A stretch of DNA of 64,000 nucleotides, from contig JBBCIY010000013.1 in the NCBI GenBank assembly GCA_037189645.1, positions 62,001-126,000 of the forward strand. Direction: 5' to 3'. Shown in pieces: positions 1-8,329 of this stretch. The translations under genes and the position numbers were made by a program. The notes beneath the pieces are model-generated. The model did no database searches and had not been told where the DNA came from. It saw only the letters and a list, made by a program, of their open reading frames with translations. The DNA is from Taishania sp037189645. Lineage in GTDB: Bacteria > Bacteroidota > Bacteroidia > Flavobacteriales_D > Crocinitomicaceae. Each line of letters starts with the position of its first letter. Within the stretch, counting starts at the first letter, position 1.

Positions 1-30
1 AGTGCCTCTATCGGCACTGTCTTTTTTATA
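1..30 (+). terminator. Terminator of a gene upstream of the window
   Basis: AGTGCC and GGCACT form a short stem around CTATC, followed by a T-run. This looks like an intrinsic terminator for a plus-strand gene ending just before the window. Confidence 0.7.
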
Positions 31-46
31 TTTTTTTTCTATGTTT

Positions 47-78
47 TTGTTTTTCAAAAAAGAATTATTTTATCTTCG
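47..78 (+). promoter_or_regulatory. Promoter of the RRM protein gene
   Basis: TTG at 47-49 and TATCTTCG at 71-78, 21 bp apart, resemble the Bacteroidetes -33/-7 pair (TTG, TAnnTTTG) with one change in the -7 box. It lies about 30 bp before the ATG at 110. Confidence 0.5.
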
Positions 79-109
79 AACCTAGATAACTAGTGTTGAA
101 CCGTATAAA

Positions 110-823
110 ATGACTACCATTTTTGTTGCCAAACTTGATTTTGGCGTGACTGAGAATGAATTGCAGGGCTTGTTCCAGCAATATGGAACTGTTGCTAAAG
201 TAACAATAGCAAAGGACAAAGAAACCAATAAATCCCGGGGATTTGCTTTCGTGGAAATGCCTGACGCCAAAGAGGCCAAAGAGGCTATTGAAGCACTTGA
301 CGGACACAGCTTCAACGGAAGGAAATGCGTCATCAAAGAGGCAGATGAGCGTCCGAACAATAACAAAACCGGAAGAGATGGAACCAATTTTCGCCCCCGA
401 ACCGATCAGCCACAAACAAGAGAACAAAAACCTTTTCAGAAAACAGTCACTGAAAAGCCCGTACGGAGCGACAATTTCTCCGTTCCTCTCCCGGACGAGG
501 ACAGTTCTCCTGCACCACTTCCAGGCAAGATTCCGCCCATCAAGAAAAAGAAAGAAGGAGACAAACCTAAACCGTTTGACGACACTGCGGATGGAAAGAA
601 CAAGAAGCAAAAGATGAACGCTTACAAAAAAAGCGGGAAAGATTCGCTGTATATCGAGGATGAAGATGAGGACGAAGAATTCGATCTGTTCGGAAGAGAC
701 GAAGACGAAGAGCTGGATGATGACTACAGCCAATACCTTGTCAATCATGAAGATGATGATGAATGGGAAGATGAAGATGATGAGTGGGAGGACGACGAAG
801 AATGGGAAGAAGACGAAGATTGA
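110..823 (+). CDS. RNA-binding protein: one RRM domain with a long acidic tail
   Basis: The 237-residue protein starts with a single RNA recognition motif at about residues 3-78. RNP2 reads IFVAKL (4-9) and RNP1 reads KSRGFAFV (41-48), both with the aromatic residues that stack on RNA bases. Residues 80-185 are a low-complexity linker rich in Lys, Pro and Asn. The last 50 residues are almost only Asp, Glu and Trp, in repeated EWEDE-like units. Short single-RRM proteins are common in Bacteroidetes and probably act as RNA chaperones, but they often end soon after the RRM. The acidic extension is therefore notable and may compete with RNA or mediate binding to basic proteins (inference). It has its own promoter and terminator, so it is a single-gene unit. 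Confidence 0.88.
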   Translation: MTTIFVAKLDFGVTENELQGLFQQYGTVAKVTIAKDKETNKSRGFAFVEMPDAKEAKEAIEALDGHSFNGRKCVIKEADERPNNNKTGRDGTNFRPRTDQPQTREQKPFQKTVTEKPVRSDNFSVPLPDEDSSPAPLPGKIPPIKKKKEGDKPKPFDDTADGKNKKQKMNAYKKSGKDSLYIEDEDEDEEFDLFGRDEDEELDDDYSQYLVNHEDDDEWEDEDDEWEDDEEWEEDED

Positions 824-854
824 TTCCTCTCCCGATAGAAGATATTTATACAAG

Positions 855-890
855 AAAAGCACCTGGTTGAACCAGGTGCTTTTCTATTTC
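855..890 (+). terminator. Terminator of the RRM protein gene
   Basis: A perfect 14-bp inverted repeat (855-868 with 870-883, arm AAAAGCACCTGGTT) runs into a T-rich stretch just after the stop codon. Its A/T flanks mean it could work in both directions. Confidence 0.88.
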
Positions 891-971
891 AGGGATGTTA
901 TCAACATTAAATCTTAACTCATTGCTACCAGATTGTTAATAACTTCGTTAATAAAGAGAATAAAACGCCCG

Positions 972-1001
972 TTGTGAAGCTTTGTCTTCCCCTTAACTTT
1001 G
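972..1001 (+). promoter_or_regulatory. Promoter of the unknown gene at 1023
   Basis: TTG (972-974), a 19-bp spacer and TAACTTTG (994-1001) match the Bacteroidetes -33/-7 consensus. Transcription would start near 1007, leaving a leader of about 15 nt. Confidence 0.7.
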
Positions 1002-1022
1002 TGTTAATAAAATAACTTGCTC

Positions 1023-1562
1023 ATGCTGGGGACTTTAATAAAAAAGAAATTGACAGACAATCAGGTAGCGAATATCTTCATTAACGCTTTGTTCGAAACG
1101 GTGGATAACGGCTTTCCTGAAGTTGCACAGCTTATCAATGAGGATGTAGCATTTGTCCGGTCGCCGAATATTGACCCTAAAAATGATGGTGAATTTGCAC
1201 TGATCGCCATTGTCGGGAACTTATCTTTCCTGGAAAGTACCTTTGAACCTGAACAGGCAGGAAGGGTTGAGGAAGTTATTTTTGAGAAGCTGGCAGCCAT
1301 CTACCAGATGTCGAAACACGACTTCCAGAAGCTGATCCGCGAATACCAATCCTTTATCCAACGGGTAAACCATCCTTCCAAAAACATGATCTACGGTATG
1401 TCCAAAGCGATCTTCCACAAGTATAAACTGAACGAATTCCAGGACGAATATTTCAAAAGGATGCAGGCTCCGAATCCATTATTCCTGAAAAGAATGGACG
1501 AAGTAGCAGCCAGCTTCATCTGGAACTGGGATGCTTTCTTCAAGAAATACAGGATCAACTAA
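1023..1562 (+). CDS. Conserved hypothetical cytoplasmic protein
   Basis: A 179-residue protein from ATG 1023; an in-frame TTG at 1017 is possible but less likely. I do not recognise a family. There is no signal peptide and no membrane segment. It looks mostly alpha-helical and charged, with many aromatic residues near the C-terminus (SFIWNWDAFFKKYRIN). It has its own promoter and converges on the membrane protein gene at 1578-2180, only 15 bp away. Confidence 0.7.
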   Translation: MLGTLIKKKLTDNQVANIFINALFETVDNGFPEVAQLINEDVAFVRSPNIDPKNDGEFALIAIVGNLSFLESTFEPEQAGRVEEVIFEKLAAIYQMSKHDFQKLIREYQSFIQRVNHPSKNMIYGMSKAIFHKYKLNEFQDEYFKRMQAPNPLFLKRMDEVAASFIWNWDAFFKKYRIN

Positions 1563-1577
1563 TACCCTGGACACTAA

Positions 1578-2180
1578 TTATTCCGTTTCTTTACCGGGAT
1601 TATTCGATTTCTCTTTCCTGTTTTTCTGCTTCAGCAGTTCTTCTATTCTTTTTGTGACCAGGTTAAAGAGCAACGTCGCCTCCTTTTCAGGGAGCTTCCG
1701 ACCAAGCCGGATCACCTTTCCCAAATAATCAAATTCGATCCGTTCTCCTCCCTTTACCCAGGGAGATGATTCCCATGCGGTCTGAAACGAACGCTCTTTC
1801 GGAATATCCAGGCGAATTTTTTTGATGTTCTCCAGGTAATAAGGTGTCGCTTTTCCAAAGCTTCTCGTCGCATTTTTAATCGTCAAAGCCAGCTCATCAA
1901 TTTTCAGGTTCTCCGTTCCCCACATGAGCCATAAGAAGGATCGTGTCACTCTAACGGCGTAGTACAACCAGAAGGACATGAAGACAATAAGGATCAACCG
2001 CTCCTGCTGTGACAGCTTCAGCACAAAAATTGACCATACAACAGTAAATCCAATGCTGTACCACATAAAGATCCATGCTCCCATCAGAGCAGTGATAAGC
2101 GGTTTGCGATCGGGATGTATCACAATCGTTGTTTTATTCTTTGATTCAACAACACTAATACGGTTTCCTATCCATTTCAT
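1578..2180 (-). CDS. Hypothetical membrane protein with a soluble C-terminal domain
   Basis: The 200-residue protein has hydrophobic segments at about residues 29-55 and 62-90, then a soluble domain of about 80 residues and a very charged tail (ELLKQKNRKEKSNN...). The layout of a short N-terminal strand region, two membrane helices and a mixed alpha/beta domain resembles small PH-like bacterial membrane proteins, but no family is certain. It lies downstream of the peptidase gene on the same strand. Confidence 0.6.
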   Translation of the reverse strand: MKWIGNRISVVESKNKTTIVIHPDRKPLITALMGAWIFMWYSIGFTVVWSIFVLKLSQQERLILIVFMSFWLYYAVRVTRSFLWLMWGTENLKIDELALTIKNATRSFGKATPYYLENIKKIRLDIPKERSFQTAWESSPWVKGGERIEFDYLGKVIRLGRKLPEKEATLLFNLVTKRIEELLKQKNRKEKSNNPGKETE

Positions 2181-2258
2181 GGGGACAAAAATAATGATTT
2201 TGTCAAATGCCGGGCATCAGAGGCCAGACAAAAGATAACCGATACCTCAACTGCTCTT

Positions 2259-3920
2259 TCAGTTGAAATTCATTTTCTTCTCCCACACAGCCTCATTGCC
2301 GCATGCATCCCTAGCAACGATCTTTACTCCGTTCACACCTTTTATCCCCGGCGGAACCTCAAAAAAGACATAATTCCCCTTATATTCATATTCCAGCAGG
2401 TGCCATTCTTCATTGATATACAGATCGTAATCAGCCAATGAAGTCTGGCTTTCAACAACAGAAAACCGGACGATGTTCGTCGTAATGTTGTAGCTTGTCG
2501 TGATGGGTTTTATTACCGGAGGGATCTCATCCGTATGTATGGAAAAGCTCCCTGCGTTGTTGGTCTTTGCCTCCAGCCATCCATCCGAATAGGTCGTCGG
2601 AAGTGCCTTTTTTCCTCCCTTCGAAGAAACTGCAATATAATATTTTTCAACGGCCGTCTTCGGATGCTCCAGCTTCATACGGACAGTAACCCGCTTCTGC
2701 AGCAAGGTCCCTGCGTCACAAATATGGGGTGTTTCTTTATTGCTGACCAGATAAGGTTCGTAAATGGAAAAAGAATCCGCTTCCACGTTCCAGTTTTTCC
2801 GGTGTTGAACATACTGGTCTTCCGGGTACCAGTATTTATCTGCCGGAGGGTTATAGTTTTCCGACATTTCCCCGGGAAGGACATGCAAAACAAACGAAAC
2901 GGCGGAAGTATTTCCTTTCGGATCGTAGGCTGTCAGCCTCACATTCTTTGATTCTCCCGGCAAAACAGGGATCACACCCAGCTGGTCATCGATATAGATC
3001 CGGAGCGGGTTACTGATATTGCGAAACGACTTATGAAAATGTCCCGGAGAAGACAGATCTCTGTGTGAATTGATATACCGGGTGTGATCAAACGAAATCT
3101 CATCTGTACGCTGGCCGAAAATGGTATCACCGTCGACTACCAAAAACGTTCCGTACAGCCCGCACTGGTTTTCTGCTCCGTCCAGGCGGTCAATCACATC
3201 AAACGCCAGGCCGACACCTCCAAAAGAACTGCAAAAGGAGGCCGCCAGCTTTAACGTATCTCCACTTAATGCATACCCGTTTTTCGTTGACACGATCGGT
3301 TTTTCTATGGATTTCCCGGGGACCAGGTACCCTTGTTCATTCAGCGCAAACGCCTTTACCTTTCTCAATTCCGGCGCTCTTGTATCCGGCAGGTCAAACC
3401 CATATACCAGTGGGTTCTGCGCATGCTCGGTCTTTGTATCCCTGATCTCAAAATGCAAATGAGGAGCCGTAGAACCGCCTGTATTCCCGGAAAGGGCGAA
3501 CACCTCTCCTTTTTTCAATGTAATTTCCCCTGGCTCCGGAAATAGTTCCACTTCAAAATCCCGGGTCCGGTATTGCTCTGCACGTACAACCGAGTCCAGT
3601 TGTCCCAGGAATTTACTACAGTGCGCATAAACACTGGTTTTTCCGTCAGGATGATCAATGTAAACAACTTTACCGTATCCAAAAGCCGACACTTTGACCC
3701 GCGACACATATCCGTCTTCTACCGCATGCAGTTCAAACCCTTCTTTGCCCTGTGTCTTGAAATCGACACCCATATGGAAATGATTGGGGCGCAACTCCCC
3801 GAAATTGCCGGCAAGAACCAGCGGAATTTTCAACGGAGGATGATACGGAGGGTATTCTCTTTGCGAAAAAAGGCAAAAAGAAAGGCCGGAAATAACAAGA
3901 AATAAGGCAATTTTATGCAT
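2259..3920 (-). CDS. Secreted M23 family metallopeptidase (LytM-like)
   Basis: The 553-residue protein starts with a signal peptide (MHKIALFLVISGLSFCLFSQ). The longer open frame from 3980 was trimmed to this ATG because the signal peptide begins here. The M23 fold occupies about residues 35-180. The zinc ligands are visible as HMGVD (H49, D53) and HLH (H154, H156), all in the usual order for peptidoglycan endopeptidases of the LytM/DipM type. About 370 further residues form beta-rich domains of unknown role. It probably trims cell-wall cross-links in the periplasm or serves as a scaffold. The neighbour upstream is ddl, also a peptidoglycan gene, but a 125-bp gap with a palindrome separates them. 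Confidence 0.88.
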   Translation of the reverse strand: MHKIALFLVISGLSFCLFSQREYPPYHPPLKIPLVLAGNFGELRPNHFHMGVDFKTQGKEGFELHAVEDGYVSRVKVSAFGYGKVVYIDHPDGKTSVYAHCSKFLGQLDSVVRAEQYRTRDFEVELFPEPGEITLKKGEVFALSGNTGGSTAPHLHFEIRDTKTEHAQNPLVYGFDLPDTRAPELRKVKAFALNEQGYLVPGKSIEKPIVSTKNGYALSGDTLKLAASFCSSFGGVGLAFDVIDRLDGAENQCGLYGTFLVVDGDTIFGQRTDEISFDHTRYINSHRDLSSPGHFHKSFRNISNPLRIYIDDQLGVIPVLPGESKNVRLTAYDPKGNTSAVSFVLHVLPGEMSENYNPPADKYWYPEDQYVQHRKNWNVEADSFSIYEPYLVSNKETPHICDAGTLLQKRVTVRMKLEHPKTAVEKYYIAVSSKGGKKALPTTYSDGWLEAKTNNAGSFSIHTDEIPPVIKPITTSYNITTNIVRFSVVESQTSLADYDLYINEEWHLLEYEYKGNYVFFEVPPGIKGVNGVKIVARDACGNEAVWEKKMNFN

Positions 3921-3925
3921 ATCTT

Positions 3926-3953
3926 CAAAGATAGACAGGATAAACCCTGCAAT
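3926..3953 (-). promoter_or_regulatory. Promoter of the M23 peptidase gene
   Basis: On the minus strand TTG (3953-3951), a 17-bp spacer and TATCTTTG (3933-3926) match the Bacteroidetes consensus. The -7 box ends 5 bp before the ATG, so the mRNA would be leaderless or nearly so. Confidence 0.6.
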
Positions 3954-4008
3954 TTCCGGTCCGGAAAAGTTAGTTTTCACAATTCGATGTGAACGAAGTG
4001 CAATGATT

Positions 4009-4034
4009 TGCTATATCGCCATATTGCGATAGCA
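4009..4034. repeat. TATCGC-type dispersed palindrome, copy 1
   Basis: Core TATCGCCATATTGCGATA at 4014-4031, flanked by outer TGCTA...TAGCA arms. It sits between the ddl stop and the peptidase start. Same family as the copies at 17770, 19716, 50162, 50711, 55581, 57439 and 58716. Confidence 0.85.
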
Positions 4035-4044
4035 CGCAGACAAC

Positions 4045-5013
4045 TTATTTTATTTCATAGGAAAAGATCTCTCCCCAAAAGTCTTTGATCGCTTTATTCT
4101 GGTACTTCAGCATACGGGGAACAAGGCTTTCTTCCGTAAACCCCGGAGTTGTATTTACCTCGATCAGGTGAGGAGTTCCGTCGATGAGCATGAAATCGAT
4201 CCGTGCCAGGGAGCGCAGTCTCAGTATCCCATAGATTTTTTTTGCTGCTTCCTGCACCTTTTGAGTGTATTCTTCCGAAATGCGTGCGGGAACAATCTCC
4301 TGTGACTTTCCCAGGTACTTTGCTTCATAATCGAAGAACTCATTCTCACTGACAATCTCCGCCAGCGGAAGTGCCTGGATGCCTTCATCATTGCGGTACA
4401 CTCCGCACGTTACCTCGGTCCCATTCAAAAAAGATTCAATAACGACACTGTCACCTTCCTGAAATGCAGTTGCGATCGCAGCAGGCAGGTCTTCGCTGTT
4501 ATTCACCCTGGAAATGCCATAACTTGATCCTGAATCACAAGGCTTTACAAACAACGGAAGTCCCAGGTCACTGATGATCTCCGTTTCGTTAACCGTATCC
4601 CCCTTCAGCAAAAGCCGGGATTTCGCTACCTGTATGCCAAAACCTTTGAGGAATTGGTTGCAATACCATTTATCGAATGAAAGCTCTGATGCCAGCGCCC
4701 CTGAATTGATATAAGGGATATTATACATATCGAACATGGCCTGCAGGCGCCCGTTCTCTCCCGGGTTTCCGTGTGTGTATATCAGGTAATAATCAATTGA
4801 GATCCACCCGGAACCTGTCTGGAATCCTTTATCCTTCAGGTCAACATCGTACCGTTCACCGTTCCATTCAGCCTGGCAGGATCCTCTGTCTAAAATAACT
4901 TTTACGGGAATATACGTTTCGGGAAAGTTCGCAATGATCGTTGCGCCACTTTTCAGAGATATTTCGTATTCGGATGAAAATCCTCCGCAAATCACACCAA
5001 TTCGTTTCATCAT
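4045..5013 (-). CDS. ddl: D-alanine--D-alanine ligase
   Basis: The enzyme joins two D-alanines with ATP to make the dipeptide that ends the peptidoglycan stem. The 322-residue protein is of normal length and has the ATP-grasp layout: an N-terminal domain with GVICGGFSSEYEISL, the HGNPGENGRLQ loop (HGxxGExGxxQ in the family), the central FVKPCDSGSSYGISRV nucleotide-binding strand and loop, and the C-terminal EVNTTPGFTEESL that carries Mg-binding and substrate residues. The start is one of two consecutive Met codons. It is followed by a TATCGC palindrome rather than an obvious terminator. Confidence 0.95.
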   Translation of the reverse strand: MMKRIGVICGGFSSEYEISLKSGATIIANFPETYIPVKVILDRGSCQAEWNGERYDVDLKDKGFQTGSGWISIDYYLIYTHGNPGENGRLQAMFDMYNIPYINSGALASELSFDKWYCNQFLKGFGIQVAKSRLLLKGDTVNETEIISDLGLPLFVKPCDSGSSYGISRVNNSEDLPAAIATAFQEGDSVVIESFLNGTEVTCGVYRNDEGIQALPLAEIVSENEFFDYEAKYLGKSQEIVPARISEEYTQKVQEAAKKIYGILRLRSLARIDFMLIDGTPHLIEVNTTPGFTEESLVPRMLKYQNKAIKDFWGEIFSYEIK

Positions 5014-5124
5014 CTTATGAATTTAAATCAAAAGTAAACATGAAAATCTGTTCCGGATTTAATTCACAAAAAAATTATGCTCCTTGAATTGTTAACAATG
5101 ATTTTTGTCAATGAGAAACTGGTC

Positions 5125-5171
5125 AATTGACAATGTACAATTGGCAGATTATCCGTTGTACATTGTCAATT
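5125..5171. repeat. Inverted repeat between the NatB stop and ddl
   Basis: AATTGACAATGTACAA (5125-5140) and its exact complement (5156-5171) flank a 15-bp loop. It lies directly after the stop codon of the ABC permease gene. No T-run follows on the minus strand, so it may stabilise the 3' end of the mRNA rather than terminate it. Confidence 0.7.
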
Positions 5172-5177
5172 TTTGAA

Positions 5178-6371
5178 TTAGTTGGATGAAATATTATTTT
5201 CCTTTCCAAACTGCCTGTGCGAAATAAACACGGCAAGCACAGCAAACGCAAGCAATGACACCAACGTTCCGGCATACAACGCATAATCGATTGTTCCTGC
5301 AATGATTTCCTTTGTGGCCAGCACCACGTTCACAACAGGAATAAATGCCGTCTGTGCAGAATATTCCACTCCCGGGAACATTCCCACTACTGCCGGCACA
5401 ATCACAGCTATATTCAATGGTGTGATGATACTTTGCGCTTCTTTAAACGATTTTGCATAAACAGTTATCGGGATCATTAATCCGGCAAAGAAAATGATCA
5501 ATGGCAGGATCAAAGCAAACATCAGCGTTAAAGTACCAGCGGTGAACATGGAATCCAGGACAGTGGAGAGTTCCGCCATTTTTTCACCTCCCGGCAGGTT
5601 TTGAGTCGAGAAATACAATCCTCCCAGGGCAAAAGCTGCTGCGATCAGCCCGCTCAGCACTACGACTCCCATTTTTCCCGCAAGGATCTGCCACCTTGGA
5701 ACAGGTGTTGTGAGCAACGTTTCAACCGTTCCACGTTCCTTCTCCCCTGTAAACAGGTCGATCGCGGGGTACATGCACCCGATAAATCCGAAAATGATGA
5801 AGATATACGGAAGCATTCCTCCTGCCATTTTACCGATCATCTGCTGTGTGGAAGCCACATTTGAATCCTGTACCTCTACCGCTGAAAACAGCTGTTTGTC
5901 AATTTTCAAAGAGTCCAGGCGTTGTTGTGTCACTTTCGCGTTGTATTCCTGGATGCGCTGCTCAAGCCGTTCCTTATAACCAATATCGGTTGCGTCGTGA
6001 ATAATAACCACCTTCGCCGATTTGTTTTCTTTTATTGTCTCATCAAAACCGGCATCGAAGAACAGCCCCAATTCGATGCTGTCTGCCTGGATCGCTGCCT
6101 GGATGCTGAGCGTATCCTCGTATTTCTTCCATTCATAGTTTCCTGCCCCGCCTGATTTCATTTTCAGATCTGTCAACAGGGAGTTGTCTTCACCTACATA
6201 CCCCACTTTTAATGTTTTGGTAGCGGCTTTTTCCATCATACCCCGTGAAAAAGATGTCGTGATCTTGAAAATCAGCGGAAACATCAGCGCAGGAATCACA
6301 ATCATTACAATCAACGTTCTCCTGTCACGAAGCGTTTCTTTCAATTCCTTTTTAAATATCGTAAAAATCAT
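5178..6371 (-). CDS. ABC-2 type exporter permease, NatB-like
   Basis: The 397-residue membrane protein starts with the cytosolic helix FKKELKETLRDRRTL, typical of NatB/ABC-2 permeases. One membrane helix follows at about 20-37, then a large extracytoplasmic domain (about 40-180) and five or six helices in the second half, including the GEKERGTVETLLTTPV cytosolic loop that contacts the ATPase. NatB proteins work with NatA in Na+ export, though the substrate cannot be told from sequence. The partner ATPase gene lies 27 bp upstream in the same operon. Confidence 0.9.
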   Translation of the reverse strand: MIFTIFKKELKETLRDRRTLIVMIVIPALMFPLIFKITTSFSRGMMEKAATKTLKVGYVGEDNSLLTDLKMKSGGAGNYEWKKYEDTLSIQAAIQADSIELGLFFDAGFDETIKENKSAKVVIIHDATDIGYKERLEQRIQEYNAKVTQQRLDSLKIDKQLFSAVEVQDSNVASTQQMIGKMAGGMLPYIFIIFGFIGCMYPAIDLFTGEKERGTVETLLTTPVPRWQILAGKMGVVVLSGLIAAAFALGGLYFSTQNLPGGEKMAELSTVLDSMFTAGTLTLMFALILPLIIFFAGLMIPITVYAKSFKEAQSIITPLNIAVIVPAVVGMFPGVEYSAQTAFIPVVNVVLATKEIIAGTIDYALYAGTLVSLLAFAVLAVFISHRQFGKENNISSN

Positions 6372-6398
6372 ATTGGTCTTATTAGTAAATGATTCAAA

Positions 6399-7160
6399 TT
6401 ATCCTTGTTTAACAATGCGTATAAACTCTCCCGTCAATGAATCTTCTTGTTTGTTCCTGATAAATTCTTCTTTGGTTCCGTTGAAGAGCATTTTTCCTTT
6501 GTGAATGATCCCGATGTCGTCACTTAAAAGATCAACTTCAGACATAATGTGGCTGGAAAAAATCACTGTCTTCCCTTCATGCTTGCAATCCCGGATCAGC
6601 TGAATGATATTTTCAGACGTGATCACATCCAGTCCGCTGGTAGGCTCATCAAATACCACAACTTCCGGGTCGTGAATCATGGTGCGTGTAATGGAAACCT
6701 TCTGTTTCATTCCTGTGCTCAGCTTGGCGATCCGCTTGTTTGCGAAATCGTGCATGTCCAGCAAATCGTATAAACGTTTTTTACGTGCCTCAAATGTATG
6801 GCTGTCCACACCGTATAACTCCGCAAAATAACGGATCAGCTCATTGGGTGTTAATCTTCCGTACAAACCTGCCGATCCTGTCAGAAAGCCGATCTTCTTT
6901 CTTGCCTCCTGCGGATTCTTCACAGCATCGACACCTGCGATTTCTATGTTTCCCGACGTTGGCTGAAAGATGGTAGAGATCATCCGGAGCGTTGTGGTTT
7001 TCCCTGCTCCGTTCGGTCCTAATAACGAATAAATTCTACCGGGGCGGCATTCAAAACTGACATCCTGGACAGCGATTGCTTTTTTTTCTGTCGTAGCAAG
7101 TTCTTTTCGCTGTTTCGCATTCAAGGTAAATTCCTTGTATAAATTCTCCACTTTTATCAT
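6399..7160 (-). CDS. ABC transporter ATP-binding protein, NatA-like
   Basis: The 253-residue ATPase partners the permease encoded just downstream. Visible motifs are Walker A GPNGAGKT (48-55), the signature LSTGMKQKV (147-155), Walker B VVVFDEP (167-173) and the H-loop His 204. The region after Walker A reads KIGFLTGSAGLYGRLTP, which is the form found in NatA-type exporters rather than the usual Gln-containing Q-loop. With the permease it likely forms an exporter of Na+ or of a small compound. It is the first gene of a two-gene operon and is transcribed away from the T9SS cargo gene. Confidence 0.92.
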   Translation of the reverse strand: MIKVENLYKEFTLNAKQRKELATTEKKAIAVQDVSFECRPGRIYSLLGPNGAGKTTTLRMISTIFQPTSGNIEIAGVDAVKNPQEARKKIGFLTGSAGLYGRLTPNELIRYFAELYGVDSHTFEARKKRLYDLLDMHDFANKRIAKLSTGMKQKVSITRTMIHDPEVVVFDEPTSGLDVITSENIIQLIRDCKHEGKTVIFSSHIMSEVDLLSDDIGIIHKGKMLFNGTKEEFIRNKQEDSLTGEFIRIVKQG

Positions 7161-7272
7161 GTTGCTAATATAATTAGTATTATTAAAAATCCAACCGCAT
7201 TGTTTTTTATATTTTGTTCTTCAATTCTTAATCATTGATTAAACTAATAAATCATATTTTTGGTTAAAAAAT

Positions 7273-7302
7273 TTGTTCTATGGAATTTTAATTTTACTTT
7301 TA
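7273..7302 (+). promoter_or_regulatory. Promoter of the T9SS cargo gene
   Basis: TTG (7273-7275), a 19-bp spacer and TACTTTTA (7295-7302), one mismatch from TAnnTTTG, in a very A/T-rich stretch upstream of the ATG at 7331. Confidence 0.5.
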
Positions 7303-7330
7303 GGGCGTTAAACTTTAAAATAACTATAAC

Positions 7331-8173
7331 ATGAGAAAAATTTACTTATTGGTAGCTTCAGCATTCATTGGAGCAACGTCTTTCGGACAAACAAACTTAT
7401 CCTATGAAGAAGCGGTAACTCATCCTGCCGCACCAGTAGTACCTGAAGTCGGTGTAACTGCAGGATGGCAGGCAGGTATCTATACGCAATCAACTGATGC
7501 GTCACACGGAGACTTTTCAATCGAACTGACAACCGTTAACAATCCTGCGTTTGCTTCGCAAGGTCTGAATCCTACACAACCGGGACAAATCTTCCAGTCT
7601 GTTACAGGATCTTTCGACAACAACGGTGCGAACATCACAGGTTCTGTAGACTTTAAAGCTGACTTGCTGGCAGGAGATACAGCGTTGATCATCTTTGAAA
7701 TTTATGATACACTGGCAGCAGGGATCTCTGATGATGTATTGCTTTATTCAGGTTCTTTGTTCGTTACTCAATCTGTTACTACATGGACAACTCAAGCATT
7801 ATCTATGCAACAAATTCCAGGTGCGACAGGAACTGCAAATGAGTTCTACTTCGGAGGTTTGTCCGGGTTTAATCAGCTTACAGTAGGATCCACTCTTCAA
7901 TTGGACAATTGGGTGATCGAAGGACTTCTTGGAGTAGAGAAAATCGAAGTGAAAAATTCTTTCGTTGCATTCCCTAACCCAGCAACGGATGTGTTGAACA
8001 TTACTGCTGCAGAAGCGATTGAAAGCGTTTCAGTATTGTCTCTGGACGGAAAAGTGGTTTCTGTAACCAAAGGAGGAAAAGTGGATGTATCCAACCTGAC
8101 TACCGGAGTTTACATTTATGAAGCTACAACAGTTAACGGAGCGAAAGCAATCAACAAATTCGTTAAAAAATAA
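7331..8173 (+). CDS. Secreted protein with a type IX sorting domain
   Basis: The 280-residue protein begins with a signal peptide (MRKIYLLVASAFIGATSFGQ). The middle part is Gly/Thr-rich and beta-like, of unknown function; it resembles carbohydrate-binding jelly-roll folds but lacks a motif I can name. The last 75 residues have the T9SS type A C-terminal domain: FVAFPNPATDVLNI, then VSVLSLDGKVV, then VSNLTTGVYIYEA and a basic end (FVKK). It should be exported by Sec, then across the outer membrane by the PorU/PorV-dependent system and either anchored or released. It is monocistronic, with its own terminator. Confidence 0.85.
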   Translation: MRKIYLLVASAFIGATSFGQTNLSYEEAVTHPAAPVVPEVGVTAGWQAGIYTQSTDASHGDFSIELTTVNNPAFASQGLNPTQPGQIFQSVTGSFDNNGANITGSVDFKADLLAGDTALIIFEIYDTLAAGISDDVLLYSGSLFVTQSVTTWTTQALSMQQIPGATGTANEFYFGGLSGFNQLTVGSTLQLDNWVIEGLLGVEKIEVKNSFVAFPNPATDVLNITAAEAIESVSVLSLDGKVVSVTKGGKVDVSNLTTGVYIYEATTVNGAKAINKFVKK

Positions 8174-8194
8174 TTTATCTGTTGACAGATAGTG

Positions 8195-8222
8195 AAGGGA
8201 GGTTTTTGCCTCCCTTTTTTAT
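8195..8222 (+). terminator. Terminator of the T9SS cargo gene
   Basis: AAGGGAGG (8195-8202) pairs with CCTCCCTT (8209-8216) and is followed by a run of T. Confidence 0.9.
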
Positions 8223-8263
8223 TTCTGTACAAACACCCATATTTATTCTTGCAATTATTTTAC

Positions 8264-8293
8264 TTGCGACTATTGGTTTTTAATGTATATTTG
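8264..8293 (+). promoter_or_regulatory. Promoter of the CNNM/CorC-like gene
   Basis: TTG (8264-8266), 19-bp spacer, TATATTTG (8286-8293): a full match to the Bacteroidetes consensus. The ATG at 8330 is about 30 nt downstream of the expected start. Confidence 0.75.
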
Positions 8294-8329
8294 CCTTTAC
8301 TAACACAATAAAACGATAGTTATATTTCA

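Noticed and set aside
4009..4034. Palindromes considered as parts of a CRISPR array
   Set aside because: Copies are single, kilobases apart and have no regular spacers; no cas gene is present.
5125..5171. Inverted repeat after the NatB stop as intrinsic terminator
   Set aside because: Stem is A/T-rich and no T-run follows on the transcribed strand, so I listed it only as a repeat.
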